Shown: positions 26,957 to 35,993, counted from the stretch's first letter. The stretch is DNA of 64,000 bases from Bacillus sp. THAF10 (GCF_009363695.1 NZ_CP045403.1:3668501-3732500), one strand, 5' to 3'. Notes: generated by a model not told the origin, from the letters alone. A program made the numbers and translations.

Positions 26957-27069
26957 AAATTATACAACTATACCTAGCGAAAATAGTTGAGCTCAGTCGA
27001 ATGTTATTTGCCCAACTATTCACAAGCACAAATTCCCGCTTGATCGAACGTTTGTTTAGAAAAAGCTAT
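26957..27069 (+). repeat. Dispersed hairpin unit, type A (copy at 27.0 kb)
   Basis: Perfect CAACTAT/ATAGTTG stem around ACCTAGCGAAA, GTCGAATG, then GATCGAACGTTTG and GCTAT. Its frame runs on without a stop through the following terminator repeat. Confidence 0.8.
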
Positions 27070-27121
27070 ACAAGAAAAATAGCTTCACTTTGTAAAGCGA
27101 ATCCCTTTCTCCCGATCACTT

Positions 27122-27195
27122 GTCCAAATTCGATTGAAATAAGAGAAAGAGGGGTAAAGAAAGCTGCGGGTCTGCAGTCTTTACTCCTCTTTTTA
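27122..27195 (+). repeat. GAGGGGTAAAG terminator repeat, copy 2
   Basis: GAGGGGTAAAGA (from 27149) pairs with TCTTTACTCCTC (to 27189), followed by TTTTT. It lies 2 bp from the stop of a minus-strand gene. Same TTCGATTGAA(A/G)TAAGAG lead as the other copies. Confidence 0.75.
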
Positions 27196-27196
27196 C

Positions 27197-27781
27197 TTAA
27201 TAACTATTAAAAGCAAAGACCTTCCATTTTCCTTCTTCCTTCACCATGGCAAGTTCTGCTGTCTCTCTTTTTCCATTATCAAAGGTAAAGTCAGCATATA
27301 CGATAGTCATATCGTTATCTACTTTTTCTTCTTCCGTAATTTCAAATTCGTCTAGGTCACCATCCGTGCGATGGGTAAAGTTTCGCATGTTTTGTTCAAT
27401 CCATCTTTCATCGCCCATTAATTGAGACAGCATATAATCAATTCCATCCTGTGACCATAACGCTTCTGCACTTTCATAATCTCCATTTTGGGTATGTACA
27501 ATAAACTCTTCTGCTACATTGGAAGGTGAGTTATTTCCAGGAATGATTGTTAGCGCAATGATGATAGCACCAATCACACCCCCGATAACTGCTAAGAGTT
27601 TACGATTTTTAAGGAGGTTTTGAAGTGTTGGTATGATGGAAGGCTTTGGACTCACATAATAGTCTATTGTCTTACTGGAATCATCCGCCTGCTTCCCATT
27701 TAATTCAACGCCACAACTCCCACAAAATTTTTGTCCTTCCGAATACTGCTGCCCACAATTTGTACAATAACTTCCCGACAT
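27197..27781 (-). CDS. Zinc-ribbon membrane protein with C-terminal NTF2-like domain
   Basis: 195 residues from the ATG at 27781 (GAGGAG upstream; six further codons upstream lack a ribosome site). The N-terminus is a zinc ribbon (YCTNCGQQ and FCGSCGVEL), followed by a polar linker, one membrane helix (about 62-82, LLAVIGGVIGAIIIALTI) and an external domain (VAEEFIVHTQNGDYESAEAL, ending WKVFAFNSY) of the DUF4878/NTF2-like type. Such proteins are common in Bacillaceae; the role is unknown. Confidence 0.75.
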   Translation of the reverse strand: MSGSYCTNCGQQYSEGQKFCGSCGVELNGKQADDSSKTIDYYVSPKPSIIPTLQNLLKNRKLLAVIGGVIGAIIIALTIIPGNNSPSNVAEEFIVHTQNGDYESAEALWSQDGIDYMLSQLMGDERWIEQNMRNFTHRTDGDLDEFEITEEEKVDNDMTIVYADFTFDNGKRETAELAMVKEEGKWKVFAFNSY

Positions 27782-27962
27782 CGTGTATTTACTCCTCATC
27801 TGTTAAGCTAACTTTCTACTATTACTAGAATAACAGTTCCGTGTCGAAAGAACTATGTATTTGTAAAAATTTGATATTAAAATTATGGCCCGTCAAATGG
27901 ACAGGTTTTTCAAATGACTAGTTGAAAAAACCATTCCTTTTGAAATCCTGTCTTCCTTTAAA

Positions 27963-28080
27963 TAACTATACTAATATACTCTGCGAAAATAGTTGAGCGC
28001 AGTCGAATGCACTTTAGCCCCTACACAACAACCTCAAAATCAGATTTTAACCAACGTTCGTTTAAAAAGTACTATAGGAA
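27963..28080 (+). repeat. Dispersed hairpin unit, type B (copy at 28.0 kb)
   Basis: CTAATATACTCTGCGAAAATAG, GAGCGCAGTCGAATG, CCAACGTTCG, then ACTATAGGAA. It is followed by the motif GGGACGAGGGACCTGACCCC (28085-28104) and, with no gap, by the truncated ComK copy in the same frame. Confidence 0.8.
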
Positions 28081-28104
28081 CATAGGGACGAGGGACCTGA
28101 CCCC

Positions 28105-28527
28105 ATGTCCCACTTCTACACAACCGATCGCCCCATCGACATCCTCGCCAGGAGCTGCATCCAATTTGGCGCCTCCTATGACGGCCGCCGCGAAGCTACC
28201 ATCAAGCTCACCAACTACGTCCAGAAAACACCCGTCTTGATCTCAGAAGTTCTCGGCATCATCGCCCTACCTACCCACACCCCTGAGCACCCCGACTGCA
28301 CCTGGATTATGTACCACCAAATCAAGGAAGTCATCCAAACCAACACAAACACCCACTGCACCCTCCGCTTCCACAACTACACCAAACTCGAAATCCCAAT
28401 CTCCACCCAAACCATGCGCCAACAAACCCAAAAAGCAGCGGTGATCTATTCGATTTTTTGTACCGAGCAACGGATTAGTTATAGTTTTGTGGTGGATGGG
28501 AGAAAGCGAAAAGTGGGGAATAAGTAA
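28105..28527 (+). CDS. ComK paralogue lacking its N-terminus
   Basis: 140 residues covering ComK from about residue 36 of the longer copy at 45010: RPIDILARSCIQFGASYDGR, PDCTWIMYHQIKEVI and the C-terminal YSFVVDGRKRK. The first third is missing and the sequence begins inside the GGGAC motif of the dispersed repeat; no ribosome site precedes the ATG. ComK is the master activator of competence genes and binds paired A/T boxes as a tetramer; loss of the N-terminal part probably abolishes function, so a pseudogene is likely. The codons are unusually C-rich (ACC, CAC, TTC, CTC) compared with the surrounding genes. Confidence 0.75.
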   Translation: MSHFYTTDRPIDILARSCIQFGASYDGRREATIKLTNYVQKTPVLISEVLGIIALPTHTPEHPDCTWIMYHQIKEVIQTNTNTHCTLRFHNYTKLEIPISTQTMRQQTQKAAVIYSIFCTEQRISYSFVVDGRKRKVGNK

Positions 28528-28565
28528 TTTAGGAGAATCTCTGGGGCATTGTACCTCGCCGCCCT

Positions 28566-28745
28566 CTATTTAAAGGTATCTTTTAGGAAAACAAATAGTA
28601 CGATTAAACTGTAGGGCATAAGAATAATAAAGATGGACACCCACGCTCTTGGGTTAGACCAGTTTATGATTGTGTTGGCAATCACTGCGGTAATTAGCAA
28701 TAGTAAAAGGCTTATTGCGACGTAACTTCTCCCCTTGTTTTTCAT
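28566..28745 (-). CDS. Small two-helix membrane protein (59 residues)
   Basis: ATG at 28745 follows GGTGGTG at good spacing; the frame MKNKGRSYVAISLLLLLITA ends TAG at 28566. Two hydrophobic helices (about 8-26 and 36-54) flank INWSNPRAW. No family is recognised, but the good ribosome site and coherent topology support a real gene. Confidence 0.6.
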   Translation of the reverse strand: MKNKGRSYVAISLLLLLITAVIANTIINWSNPRAWVSIFIILMPYSLIVLFVFLKDTFK

Positions 28746-28897
28746 ATGAGTTCACCACCAACGATTTGTTTTCAGATTATTAATTGTACGAATCATTCTA
28801 GAGAAGGTTTCTTGAACATGTATCTAAATATAAAAAAAGTTGAGATGCACTTTTGGTTTTATGTACTGTGCTATTTAAGATCCTGCCCCTGACAATA

Positions 28898-29010
28898 AAA
28901 TTATGCAAGTATACCCTGCGAAAATAGTTGAGCGCAGTCGAACATCATTCACCCCTTTATCCTCAACTAAAGAAATCCGCTTGATCAAACGTTCGTTTGA
29001 AAATAGCTAT
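28898..29010 (+). repeat. Dispersed hairpin unit, type A (copy at 28.9 kb)
   Basis: CAAGTATACCCTGCGAAA with ATAGTTG (one mispair), GAGCGCAGTCGAA, GATCAAACGTTCG, GCTAT. A linker with GGCGCGGGTTCCCACTC joins it to the next unit; the same linker occurs at 36.05 kb and, altered, at 46.5 kb. Confidence 0.8.
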
Positions 29011-29104
29011 CTAAGCAAAATATCTTCTCTTTGTTCGTGTCCCATCTAAAGTCCCAAAACCTCACAGCGGCGCGGGTTCCCACTCTCATCAACAAACCAA
29101 TTAC

Positions 29105-29277
29105 ACAAAACTTTCCCAATATACCACGCGAAAATAGTTGAGCGCAGTCGAATGCATTTCACCCCCTACACAACAACACAAAAAACAGATTTGAACAAAC
29201 GTTTGATTGAAAAATACTATAGGAATAAAATGAACAAATCGGAACGAGGGGTCAAACTGGGACACGGAACCCGTCCC
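29105..29277 (+). repeat. Dispersed hairpin unit, type B, plus GGGACACGGAACCCGTCCC
   Basis: CCAATATACCACGCGAAAAT, GAGCGCAGTCGAATG, AACAAACGTTTG, ACTATAGGAA. The trailing motif is at 29259-29277. The shared frame is open to just before 29325. Confidence 0.8.
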
Positions 29278-29360
29278 TCCGTACCAAAGGACTATAGGAT
29301 TATCGCTACAAACGAATTATAATTAGAAGGTAAAAATAGACAGCACCTGGGGGAATTACG

Positions 29361-30266
29361 ATGAAATATTTCTACTTACTAATTGCTTTATTGTTCATTT
29401 CGTTCTCTACTGCCTGCACTAGTGCAGAACAGACAACAGAAAGTAACGATTCTGTGGAGACAAATGAGGAAGCCCAAGAAAATAATAACGAAGAGGCCGA
29501 AGAGGAAGCAAAAGCGGAAGCCGAAGAAAAGGCTGCTGAGGAAAAAGCCATAGAAGAGCAAAAGGCAAAAGAGGAAGCTGCTAAGAAAGAAAAGGAACAC
29601 TTGCAGGCTCTAGGTCTAGAAGCTGTTACGGTAGCGAGAGTGATTGACGGAGATACCATCGAACTCTCAGATGGAAGAAAAGTTAGATTAATAGGAGTTA
29701 ACACACCTGAATCGACAAATCGAACCGAAGACTACGGAAAAGAAGCAAGTAATTACACCCAATCGAAATTAGAAGGCAAGCAAGTTTGGATTCAAAAGGA
29801 TGTTTCAGAAGCAGACCGTTATGACAGAATTCTACGTCTTGTCTGGTTAGCGATACCGACGAACGATATGGACGAAACAGAGATAAGAGATAAGATGTTT
29901 AACGCAGATCTAGTAATCAATGGATACGCCGAGCCTTCCACCTACCCTCCTGACGTCAAATATAGCGAGCACTTTGTGCAGTTTGCAAGAGAAGCCCGTG
30001 AAAACAGTACTGGACTATGGGCATATGGGCCAGAGGGGACAACTAAAGGAGACTTAGATACGGGTAACAGTAGTAACACCACAAGCTCATCAAAGGAAAC
30101 TTCTAATAACGATTCATCCACTTCCACGACAGGTGGTAGTGGGAAGGAATATTATAAAAATTGTACCGAGTTAAGAAAGGTATATCCAGATGGAGTAGCA
30201 TCCGATCATCCTGCATATGCTAGTAAGCATGACCGTGATAAAGATGATTGGGCATGTGAAAGGTGA
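29361..30266 (+). CDS. Thermonuclease-like (SNase) lipoprotein with Excalibur domain
   Basis: 301 residues. Lipoprotein signal ending at Cys19 (FISFSTAC), then a long Glu/Ala/Lys coiled stretch (about 35-85) acting as a stalk. Residues 90-235 are the staphylococcal-nuclease fold: VIDGDTIEL, VRLIGVNTPES, the Tyr-Gly-Lys-Glu-Ala segment and DRYDRILRLVW, retaining the catalytic Arg and acidic residues. A Ser/Thr-rich linker leads to a C-terminal Excalibur domain (YKNCTELRKVYPDGV, then HDRDKDDWACER) with paired Cys and a calcium-binding DxDxD-type loop. It should cut extracellular DNA at the membrane surface, like YncB. A terminator follows. Confidence 0.93.
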   Translation: MKYFYLLIALLFISFSTACTSAEQTTESNDSVETNEEAQENNNEEAEEEAKAEAEEKAAEEKAIEEQKAKEEAAKKEKEHLQALGLEAVTVARVIDGDTIELSDGRKVRLIGVNTPESTNRTEDYGKEASNYTQSKLEGKQVWIQKDVSEADRYDRILRLVWLAIPTNDMDETEIRDKMFNADLVINGYAEPSTYPPDVKYSEHFVQFAREARENSTGLWAYGPEGTTKGDLDTGNSSNTTSSSKETSNNDSSTSTTGGSGKEYYKNCTELRKVYPDGVASDHPAYASKHDRDKDDWACER

Positions 30267-30271
30267 CATGA

Positions 30272-30306
30272 AGGGAGCCTCGTATTAAAGATACGGGGCT
30301 TTTTAT
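30272..30306 (+). terminator. Terminator after the nuclease gene
   Basis: AGCCTCGTAT (30276-30285) pairs with ATACGGGGCT (30291-30300), followed by TTTTT. Confidence 0.9.
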
Positions 30307-30407
30307 AAGACCTTTTTTAAGTCCAATTCATCATTCATCAATTTAACCCATTAAGGTTGAATATTGCAGAAAGAATGAGCCACTAGTGCAAATTTTTGAG
30401 CCATTCT

Positions 30408-30683
30408 TCAATTTTCCTTTCCTTGAAATTTTTTAAATGAAAAGAGAAAGAGAAATAAAGATAAAATTAATGCAATTAGACTTAAATATGTTAAAACACC
30501 GTTGTTTACTCTTAATATAAAATCTTCAATTAACTTTAACATAGCGCTTAGAATTACTAATACTAAAGCAACACCTTTTAGCTTACTATTTTTAATTAAA
30601 GCTTGACCAATAGTAAACCAAAATAGTATAGCAATCAAGGATACTATTACTAAAATAGTTGTAGTGAAGATATTGGAAATCAT
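30408..30683 (-). CDS. Small membrane protein, three helices, unknown
   Basis: 91 residues after a GGAGGGATATAT ribosome site. Hydrophobic helices at about 5-28, 38-55 and 62-83 are followed by a basic C-terminus (FKKFQGKEN). No family recognised. Confidence 0.6.
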   Translation of the reverse strand: MISNIFTTTILVIVSLIAILFWFTIGQALIKNSKLKGVALVLVILSAMLKLIEDFILRVNNGVLTYLSLIALILSLFLFLFSFKKFQGKEN

Positions 30684-31012
30684 ATATATCCCTCCATTCT
30701 TTATAAAAAAATGTGGTCTTAAAAACCTCTTAGGTTAGTAAAAAAATATAATGAATGAGGTGTTAGCTATTTAACTATTGTTTAAGTAATATAAGTTAAA
30801 GTTTTGGAGATTAACAAAAGTCCAATTGTTTCTCTGCTTTTCAGTTAAAATACTTCAAGGGTAGCAAAGCACAATTTTGCAAAATTGGAAATTTATTACG
30901 GCCGCATCTCAATACTAGTATTTTATCTATCTTAATTCAATATATATTCTTAAAAGAATAATTAATGTACAAGGGAAATCCGATGTTTTCAAAAAATGAT
31001 ATCTTTTCAAAC
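30684..31012. other. Intergenic, no gene seen
   Basis: 329 bp, very AT-rich, with stops in all frames. A block around 30830-30910 (CTTCAAGGGTAGCAAAGC and flanks) has a less AT-rich, organised look but no recognisable motif. Confidence 0.4.
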
Positions 31013-31237
31013 TTAAATCGTCAATATGATTGAGAATGCTTTGCTTTTCCGTCTAATAAACAAAAGTGTAAGCATTATAATAATCATTAAAAATAGAGAT
31101 TTTACAAAGAAGGTACCCGAAATTAAACCAGTAAGAAATAAATAAAGTCCAGTTAAATAAATAATAACTGTTTCAACAAAAGGGAATTTCTGATTATTAT
31201 TTTCTAAAGTAATCTTCACGTATTTATCCATCTCCAT
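31013..31237 (-). CDS. Small membrane protein, two helices, unknown
   Basis: 74 residues with a polar N-terminus (MEMDKYVKITLENNNQ) and two helices (about 22-43 and 45-61) ending at FIRRKSKA. The ribosome site is weak (GGAAT). It lies in a run of small minus-strand membrane genes. Possibly a truncated member of a larger family; not recognised. Confidence 0.5.
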   Translation of the reverse strand: MEMDKYVKITLENNNQKFPFVETVIIYLTGLYLFLTGLISGTFFVKSLFLMIIIMLTLLFIRRKSKAFSIILTI

Positions 31238-31452
31238 TTGTATAATTCCAACATTAGTAATCTAAAAACAAAAAAATGCAGTGACTCCCAAGCTACATTA
31301 TGAACACTTCACCCAATACAAATAATTCCATTTTATTTACCATTATTTTCATATTATCGTATAAATCATAATATTTCACAATGCTTAATATAAAATATTC
31401 TTAAAACGTTTTGATAGAAAATGGAATACGGCTTTTTAAGAGGAGAGGAAAT

Positions 31453-31896
31453 ATGACTAAGGAAGAATTGGTAAAATTTTTGGATGGCTTATTTAAAACG
31501 AATTCTTTTATAAAAAAAGGCAGGAAGTGGACTATGACCAATGATGAACTTATAAAGATCATCATATTATCAAGATCAAGATTCGGAAACTATTACTATT
31601 TAGACTATGGGATTACTATTAAGAATATTGAGCTTGATGGGCTAGTGATGCATATATATCATTCTTTAGGTTCTTTAAATGGTAGCGATTTTACACGAAT
31701 GATGAATTTATTAAATTTAGATACTTCTATTACTGATAAAGACAGAAAAGAAGAACTGGAAAATTTGATCCAAAATGAAATATTCACATTTTTTAGTGCT
31801 ATTAATAATGAAAATGACTTATTATCAAATTTAAAGAATCGCGAGAATTTAAATGATGTACCTTTATGTGTTAAAAAATATTATCAGATAAAATAA
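31453..31896 (+). CDS. DUF4304-like protein
   Basis: 147 residues from the ATG at 31453, which stands after AGAGGAGAGG; an upstream frame of 14 codons has no ribosome site. The start MTKEELVKFLDGLFKTNSFI, then KKGRKWTM, and the following FGNYYYLDYGI are typical of DUF4304 proteins, small soluble proteins often found in polymorphic-toxin or accessory loci. Function unknown. Confidence 0.65.
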   Translation: MTKEELVKFLDGLFKTNSFIKKGRKWTMTNDELIKIIILSRSRFGNYYYLDYGITIKNIELDGLVMHIYHSLGSLNGSDFTRMMNLLNLDTSITDKDRKEELENLIQNEIFTFFSAINNENDLLSNLKNRENLNDVPLCVKKYYQIK

Positions 31897-31920
31897 TTTA
31901 CAACATCTAATTTAAACAGA

Positions 31921-31948
31921 GCGCCAATTCTTGGGCCAGAATGGCGCC
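31921..31948 (+). terminator. Hairpin after the DUF4304-like gene
   Basis: GCGCCAATTCT pairs with AGAATGGCGC with one bulge. There is no T run, so termination would be weak. Confidence 0.5.
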
Positions 31949-32047
31949 ATATTCTTGCTACATTATATCCTCGTCTTGCACAGTAATTGAATCTGTTGTT
32001 CACCTGAATTTATTAATAAATCTCTCAGTTACTGTAATAATAGTTTA

Positions 32048-33025
32048 CTAAATTTCTAATTTATATTTCTGAATAAACTCCTTGACTCTTGGTAGGCTTT
32101 TTTCAATAAAGGTACGTGGATCTTCGCTTACAATTAAAATATAGTTTAGGAAGTTTACCCTCCTAGCGGTCATTAACAAATCTAAGTCAAATTCTTCAAA
32201 CACTGGGAATGGTCTTACTTTTTCATACCCACTGGAGAAAAGGCGTTTTACGTCATCGAAGTTATATTCTTCCTCATATCTGTAATAGTATAATAAGATA
32301 GCAATGTCATGTAGGGGCAATCCAAGCAATACATCTTCAAAATCAATAATATGCATGTCATTTCCTCTAACCAAGACGTTCCAAGGGTTTAAATCACTAT
32401 GAATAAGTTGAAGATGTTCTTCATTTTTTTGATAATATCGCGATAATTGATTATTTAAATATGGGATTATCCTATCCATGATTTCATGGTATTCTCTTGA
32501 TAAGTAACGCTGATATTTACTATCTTTATATACCACTGGGTCTTCTTGATAATAGAATACACTATCCCATCTCTTGGGTGAAAAAGTCTTTGGAATCTCT
32601 TCACCGTAAGTTGCACCGTGCAGTTGGGCAGTTAGTTCTCCTAATTGAATAAATCTCTCTCCCGTTTCATTTCCATCTAAATCTTTCCCCTCTAACCAAC
32701 TGTAGAGAGCAACTTGCATAGGGGAACTACCATCATCTAACTTTATTTCTTGTATTTTACTTCCGCCTTTAGATGACAGGATTGACGGAATAGAGATTCC
32801 ACCTTTGTGGCTTACAAGATTCATCATGAATACTTCCAATAAATTATCTTCTAAAGTGCTTGAGTTTTCTTGAAAAATTTTCAATAAAAATTTATTCCCT
32901 TTGACATCACTCAATTTGTATAAAATATTTGTTTCTTCTGCTAAAAAGCTTATTTCATTAATTTGTATATCATAGCGATCTACAGCCTGTTTAGCTACAG
33001 CATCAAACTTTTCAATGTTGTTCAT
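32048..33025 (-). CDS. APH/CotS-like phosphotransferase (kinase fold)
   Basis: 325 residues from the ATG at 33025, chosen for the GAGGGGG ribosome site. Aminoglycoside-phosphotransferase fold: N-lobe with LLKIF Lys, then LIHSDLNPWNVLV (catalytic loop with Asp and Asn) and IIDFEDVLLGLPLHDIA (metal-binding DFE). Relatives include homoserine/choline-type kinases and putative aminoglycoside kinases. The true small-molecule substrate cannot be told; resistance is possible but not shown. It is a single gene flanked by gaps. Confidence 0.8.
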   Translation of the reverse strand: MNNIEKFDAVAKQAVDRYDIQINEISFLAEETNILYKLSDVKGNKFLLKIFQENSSTLEDNLLEVFMMNLVSHKGGISIPSILSSKGGSKIQEIKLDDGSSPMQVALYSWLEGKDLDGNETGERFIQLGELTAQLHGATYGEEIPKTFSPKRWDSVFYYQEDPVVYKDSKYQRYLSREYHEIMDRIIPYLNNQLSRYYQKNEEHLQLIHSDLNPWNVLVRGNDMHIIDFEDVLLGLPLHDIAILLYYYRYEEEYNFDDVKRLFSSGYEKVRPFPVFEEFDLDLLMTARRVNFLNYILIVSEDPRTFIEKSLPRVKEFIQKYKLEI

Positions 33026-33049
33026 CTCAAAGCCCCCTCTCACTTCCAA

Positions 33050-33572
33050 TAATTTACTAATAATTCGTTCATTACTTTATCGTAGATAGTTAAATTTCAC
33101 AAGACTCTTCTTTTAATTTAATTCTTCATCATTTCATAAAAAAGTTCAAATTTTTTCTACCTTTGTTATTCCACAATTGCAGCCTTTTCTTTAAGGCTTG
33201 AATATAACTGAACTTGTAAAATGAACTCAAGAAACAATACAATTTCAACTTATTAATCGAAATCAAAGGGTTTGGTGAAGTCATTTTTTGGGGGCAATAA
33301 TTGCTTTCATTGGGGTAATAAGAATGGACTTCAGCTAAAGTTCATTTGTTGTCGGAACTCTTATTTTCAGTGGTGTGGTGTTTGGGCGTTCACTTAGCTT
33401 GATTATAGGTTGGTTACCCATTGAGAATTTGATTCGATCCGAAAAAACTTTCATCGTTTTTCAAATCAAAAAAGTTAATATTTCCATTCAACATACAGCT
33501 ATAAAACCCTTCTTTTTATCGGTTATTGACAATATTAAAAATTTCACAACATATCGTTTCAACAAGAATATA
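33050..33572. other. Intergenic with degraded coding trace
   Basis: About 520 bp. Around 33290-33410 one frame reads VVFGRSLSLIIGWLP, reminiscent of the end of a small membrane protein, but with no start or ribosome site. The last 70 bp hold the promoter of the TetR gene. Confidence 0.4.
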
Positions 33573-33619
33573 TTGACAATTATATTAACTATAGTTAGTA
33601 TTTACCTACCGGTAAGTAA
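33573..33619 (+). promoter_or_regulatory. Promoter and palindromic operator of the TetR gene
   Basis: TTGACA (33573-33578), 17 bp, TAGTAT (33596-33601), then TTACCTACCGGTAAGTAA (33602-33619), 16 of 18 positions symmetric. The operator covers the expected start site, fitting autorepression by the TetR protein. Confidence 0.7.
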
Positions 33620-33639
33620 TTTAAGGAAGGACGTCCTTT

Positions 33640-34206
33640 ATGAATGAAAAATACACAAATATTCTAACTACCTCCTATCGCCTATTTGCTGAAAAAGGGT
33701 TTGAACAAACAAGTATGTCTCTTATTGCGAAAGAAATAGGAATTACAAAGCCAGCTATATATTATTATTTCAATTCAAAAGAGGATCTTATTCAAACTTT
33801 ATTTAGTCACATCATTGAAGAAATAAAATTCACAAAATATTTTAATTCTCAGGAATATACCAAAGAAAATTTCATATCTAAACTCATTGAAGATGGTGTT
33901 AACATGATGAACAAGCAGCTTAGAGATGATTACTATAACAAGATTATGAATGAGTATTACGTTTTAAGCACTCGAGACTCTCATTACGCGGAAGCACTAA
34001 AGAACGTATTAGATGAATTTCTGAATGGATTCTTCAATCTTTTACAACTTGCACATGAGTATGAATTGCTCTTAGATGATGATTTACGAACACAAGCAGA
34101 ATTTTTGACCATTATTGTAGATGGGTTAGACAAATATTCAAACGCGAATTATACTTTTAATCCAGTTTCGATTTGGTCATTTTCCGTTAAAAGTTTATTT
34201 AAATGA
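33640..34206 (+). CDS. TetR/AcrR-family repressor
   Basis: 188 residues after AAGGAAGG. Residues 5-50 are a TetR HTH (TSYRLFAEKGFEQTSMSLIA, then EIGITKPAIYYYFNSKEDLI). The helical ligand domain follows and is not informative for the ligand. The stop is 10 bp from the start of a DUF418 membrane protein, so the pair form an operon behind a promoter with an overlapping palindrome. The likely role is to repress its own operon until a ligand appears. Confidence 0.9.
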   Translation: MNEKYTNILTTSYRLFAEKGFEQTSMSLIAKEIGITKPAIYYYFNSKEDLIQTLFSHIIEEIKFTKYFNSQEYTKENFISKLIEDGVNMMNKQLRDDYYNKIMNEYYVLSTRDSHYAEALKNVLDEFLNGFFNLLQLAHEYELLLDDDLRTQAEFLTIIVDGLDKYSNANYTFNPVSIWSFSVKSLFK

Positions 34207-34216
34207 GGTGAATTGT

Positions 34217-35290
34217 ATGGGGAAATCAGCGAATCGCATTCTTGGGTTCGATATTGCTCGTGCCTTAGCTATCCTCGGGATGGTCATAGTAAATTACAAA
34301 ATTTCAATGGATGCAGAAGGAAATGGACCCGACTGGCTCGTAACTCTGACTGGAATACTTGAAGGCAGAGCTTCAGCGATTTTCGTAATACTTGCAGGAA
34401 TTGGCATTTCCTTATCGACTAAGAAAGCACGGCTGAAGAGTACTTCCTCTAAAGAATATCGCAAAATGATATGGAGACGTTCATTATTTTTATTTGTTCT
34501 GGGAATACTTCTTATGCTCATGCAATGGAGCGCAGACATCCTTCATTATTATGCTTTTTATATGTTTATTGCCTCTTTTTTCATTGTAGCCTCCTCTAGA
34601 AAATTAATCCTAACTGTTGTAATAATCGTACTTACCTCCCAGACCTTCCAACTTCTATTTAACTATGAATACGGATGGAATACGACGTTCGAAAAATACG
34701 AAATGTTTTGGACTTGGAAAGGATTTATCAGCAACCTGTTCTTTAACGGATACCATCCCATTTTCCCATGGGTAGCCTTTCTACTATTTGGCATGTGGTT
34801 AGGAAGAGTCGATCTTCAAAACCCTAGGATTCAACAGAAATTTATGACTGTATCACTCATCACGCTGTTTTTAACAGAAGCTACTTCCTATGTTTTTATT
34901 AAACTATCTGAATCAGCTGTGGGAATTGAAGTAGCATTATATTTATTTGACACGAAACCTATGCCCCCCTCCCTCCTTTATATGATATCCAGCACAAGTT
35001 CTGCGATTATTTTAATCCTCCTTTGTGTTATGATTTCTGAAAAATGGAGAAGTTCAACTGTCACACAAGCATTGGTGTACACAGGACAGCTTGCTCTTAC
35101 CCTCTATGTAGGTCATTTTCTTGTTCTAGCCGTTTTCTTTATGTTTGGAGGGCTAGCAGAGAACACCTTAACATTTGCGGTAACCATAGCGGTAATTTTC
35201 TTTATACTCTCTACATTCTTGTCTACTTGGTGGCGTAAAGCCTTTAAGAGGGGACCTATTGAGGCATTGATGAGAAAAATAAGTGGATAA
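34217..35290 (+). CDS. DUF418/YeiB-like multi-helix membrane protein
   Basis: 357 residues from the ATG at 34217 (GAGGTGAATTGT ribosome site; an upstream GTG adds three residues). The start RILGFDIARALAILGMVIVN is the DUF418/DUF1624 signature, followed by about nine helices (GRASAIFVILAGIGISLS, RRSLFLFVLGILLMLM, HPIFPWVAFLLFGMWLGRVD, LALTLYVGHFLVLAVFFMFG). Such proteins resemble acyltransferases that move acyl groups across the membrane, but activity is not established. Controlled by the TetR gene before it. Confidence 0.85.
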   Translation: MGKSANRILGFDIARALAILGMVIVNYKISMDAEGNGPDWLVTLTGILEGRASAIFVILAGIGISLSTKKARLKSTSSKEYRKMIWRRSLFLFVLGILLMLMQWSADILHYYAFYMFIASFFIVASSRKLILTVVIIVLTSQTFQLLFNYEYGWNTTFEKYEMFWTWKGFISNLFFNGYHPIFPWVAFLLFGMWLGRVDLQNPRIQQKFMTVSLITLFLTEATSYVFIKLSESAVGIEVALYLFDTKPMPPSLLYMISSTSSAIILILLCVMISEKWRSSTVTQALVYTGQLALTLYVGHFLVLAVFFMFGGLAENTLTFAVTIAVIFFILSTFLSTWWRKAFKRGPIEALMRKISG

Positions 35291-35715
35291 AATAGGACTG
35301 AATTATACGTTGAACTGTGTATCAAACTCTTCGATCTAATTATTTTTATTCGTTTGAAAGAATGCCATCAAAATGAATCAAGGAAAATTATAGCTAAATC
35401 AATTACTTTTTCATCTATAAGGCTGAGATGTTGTAACTTTCTCAAGACTTAAGATCATTTTAACAACTACCTAAAGTCATACTCCATAAGTGGGTAACAT
35501 AATGAAAAAGTAGTTTACTGTTTGTTACTTTACCTTCAATCCAATATCTTATAGTTACCTACTACTACGCAAATATATAAAGATAGATTCCTTTATCCTA
35601 TTTCGAAGCCGCGGTGCTTAATGCTTGTAACAGAAAAGGTAAAGGGGTAATAATTTCTAGGGTTTCTTTTGGAGCTACACATTAATACTATTGTAAATCT
35701 CAGTAACATTACAAA
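35291..35715. other. Intergenic, no gene seen
   Basis: About 425 bp after the DUF418 gene, with stops in all frames and no strong hairpin until 35716. No promoter can be identified with confidence. Confidence 0.4.
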
Positions 35716-35750
35716 AAGGAAAGAAGCATCAATTGTTTCTTTCTTTTTTT
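35716..35750. terminator. Possible bidirectional terminator
   Basis: GGAAAGAA pairs with TTTCTTTC around GCATCAATTG, followed by T7 on the plus strand and by a pyrimidine tract on the minus strand, where it would end the 28-codon gene beside it. Confidence 0.65.
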
Positions 35751-35835
35751 AAAACAAATATTCAGTTAAGAAGAAGGTACATAATCCAGTTACAAGAATA
35801 ACGAAGGAACTACTTATTAAGGCTTTACCAAACAT
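35749..35835 (-). CDS. Tiny single-helix membrane peptide (28 residues)
   Basis: ATG at 35835 after GGTGAATTA; the frame starts MFGKALISSSFVILVTGLCT and ends TAA at 35749, with a terminator next to it. One membrane helix. Small membrane peptides of this form occur in Bacillaceae but I do not recognise the family. Confidence 0.4.
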   Translation of the reverse strand: MFGKALISSSFVILVTGLCTFFLTEYLF

Positions 35836-35880
35836 TAATTCACCAGCCTACAAATGACACCCTTCTCCTTCCATTCACAA

Positions 35881-35993
35881 AAATTATATAACTATACCAC
35901 GCGAAAATAGTTGAGCGTAGTCGAATGCAATTCACGCCTTTACACACAACAAAAAAATTTAATTTGATCAATCGTTTGTTTAAAAAGTGCTAT
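35881..35993 (+). repeat. Dispersed hairpin unit, type A (copy at 35.9 kb)
   Basis: TAACTAT/ATAGTTG stem around ACCACGCGAAA (one G-T pair), GAGCGTAGTCGAATG, GATCAATCGTTTG, GCTAT. The CGT arginine codon here is CGC or CGA in other copies. Confidence 0.8.

Noticed and set aside
28007..28240. A plus-strand frame overlapping the truncated ComK gene
   Set aside because: It starts in the repeat and then reads ComK in the wrong frame; the ComK frame is the meaningful one.
33375..33647. A 90-codon plus-strand frame before the TetR gene
   Set aside because: No ribosome site, it runs through the promoter and operator of the TetR gene, and overlaps its start; at most a relic.
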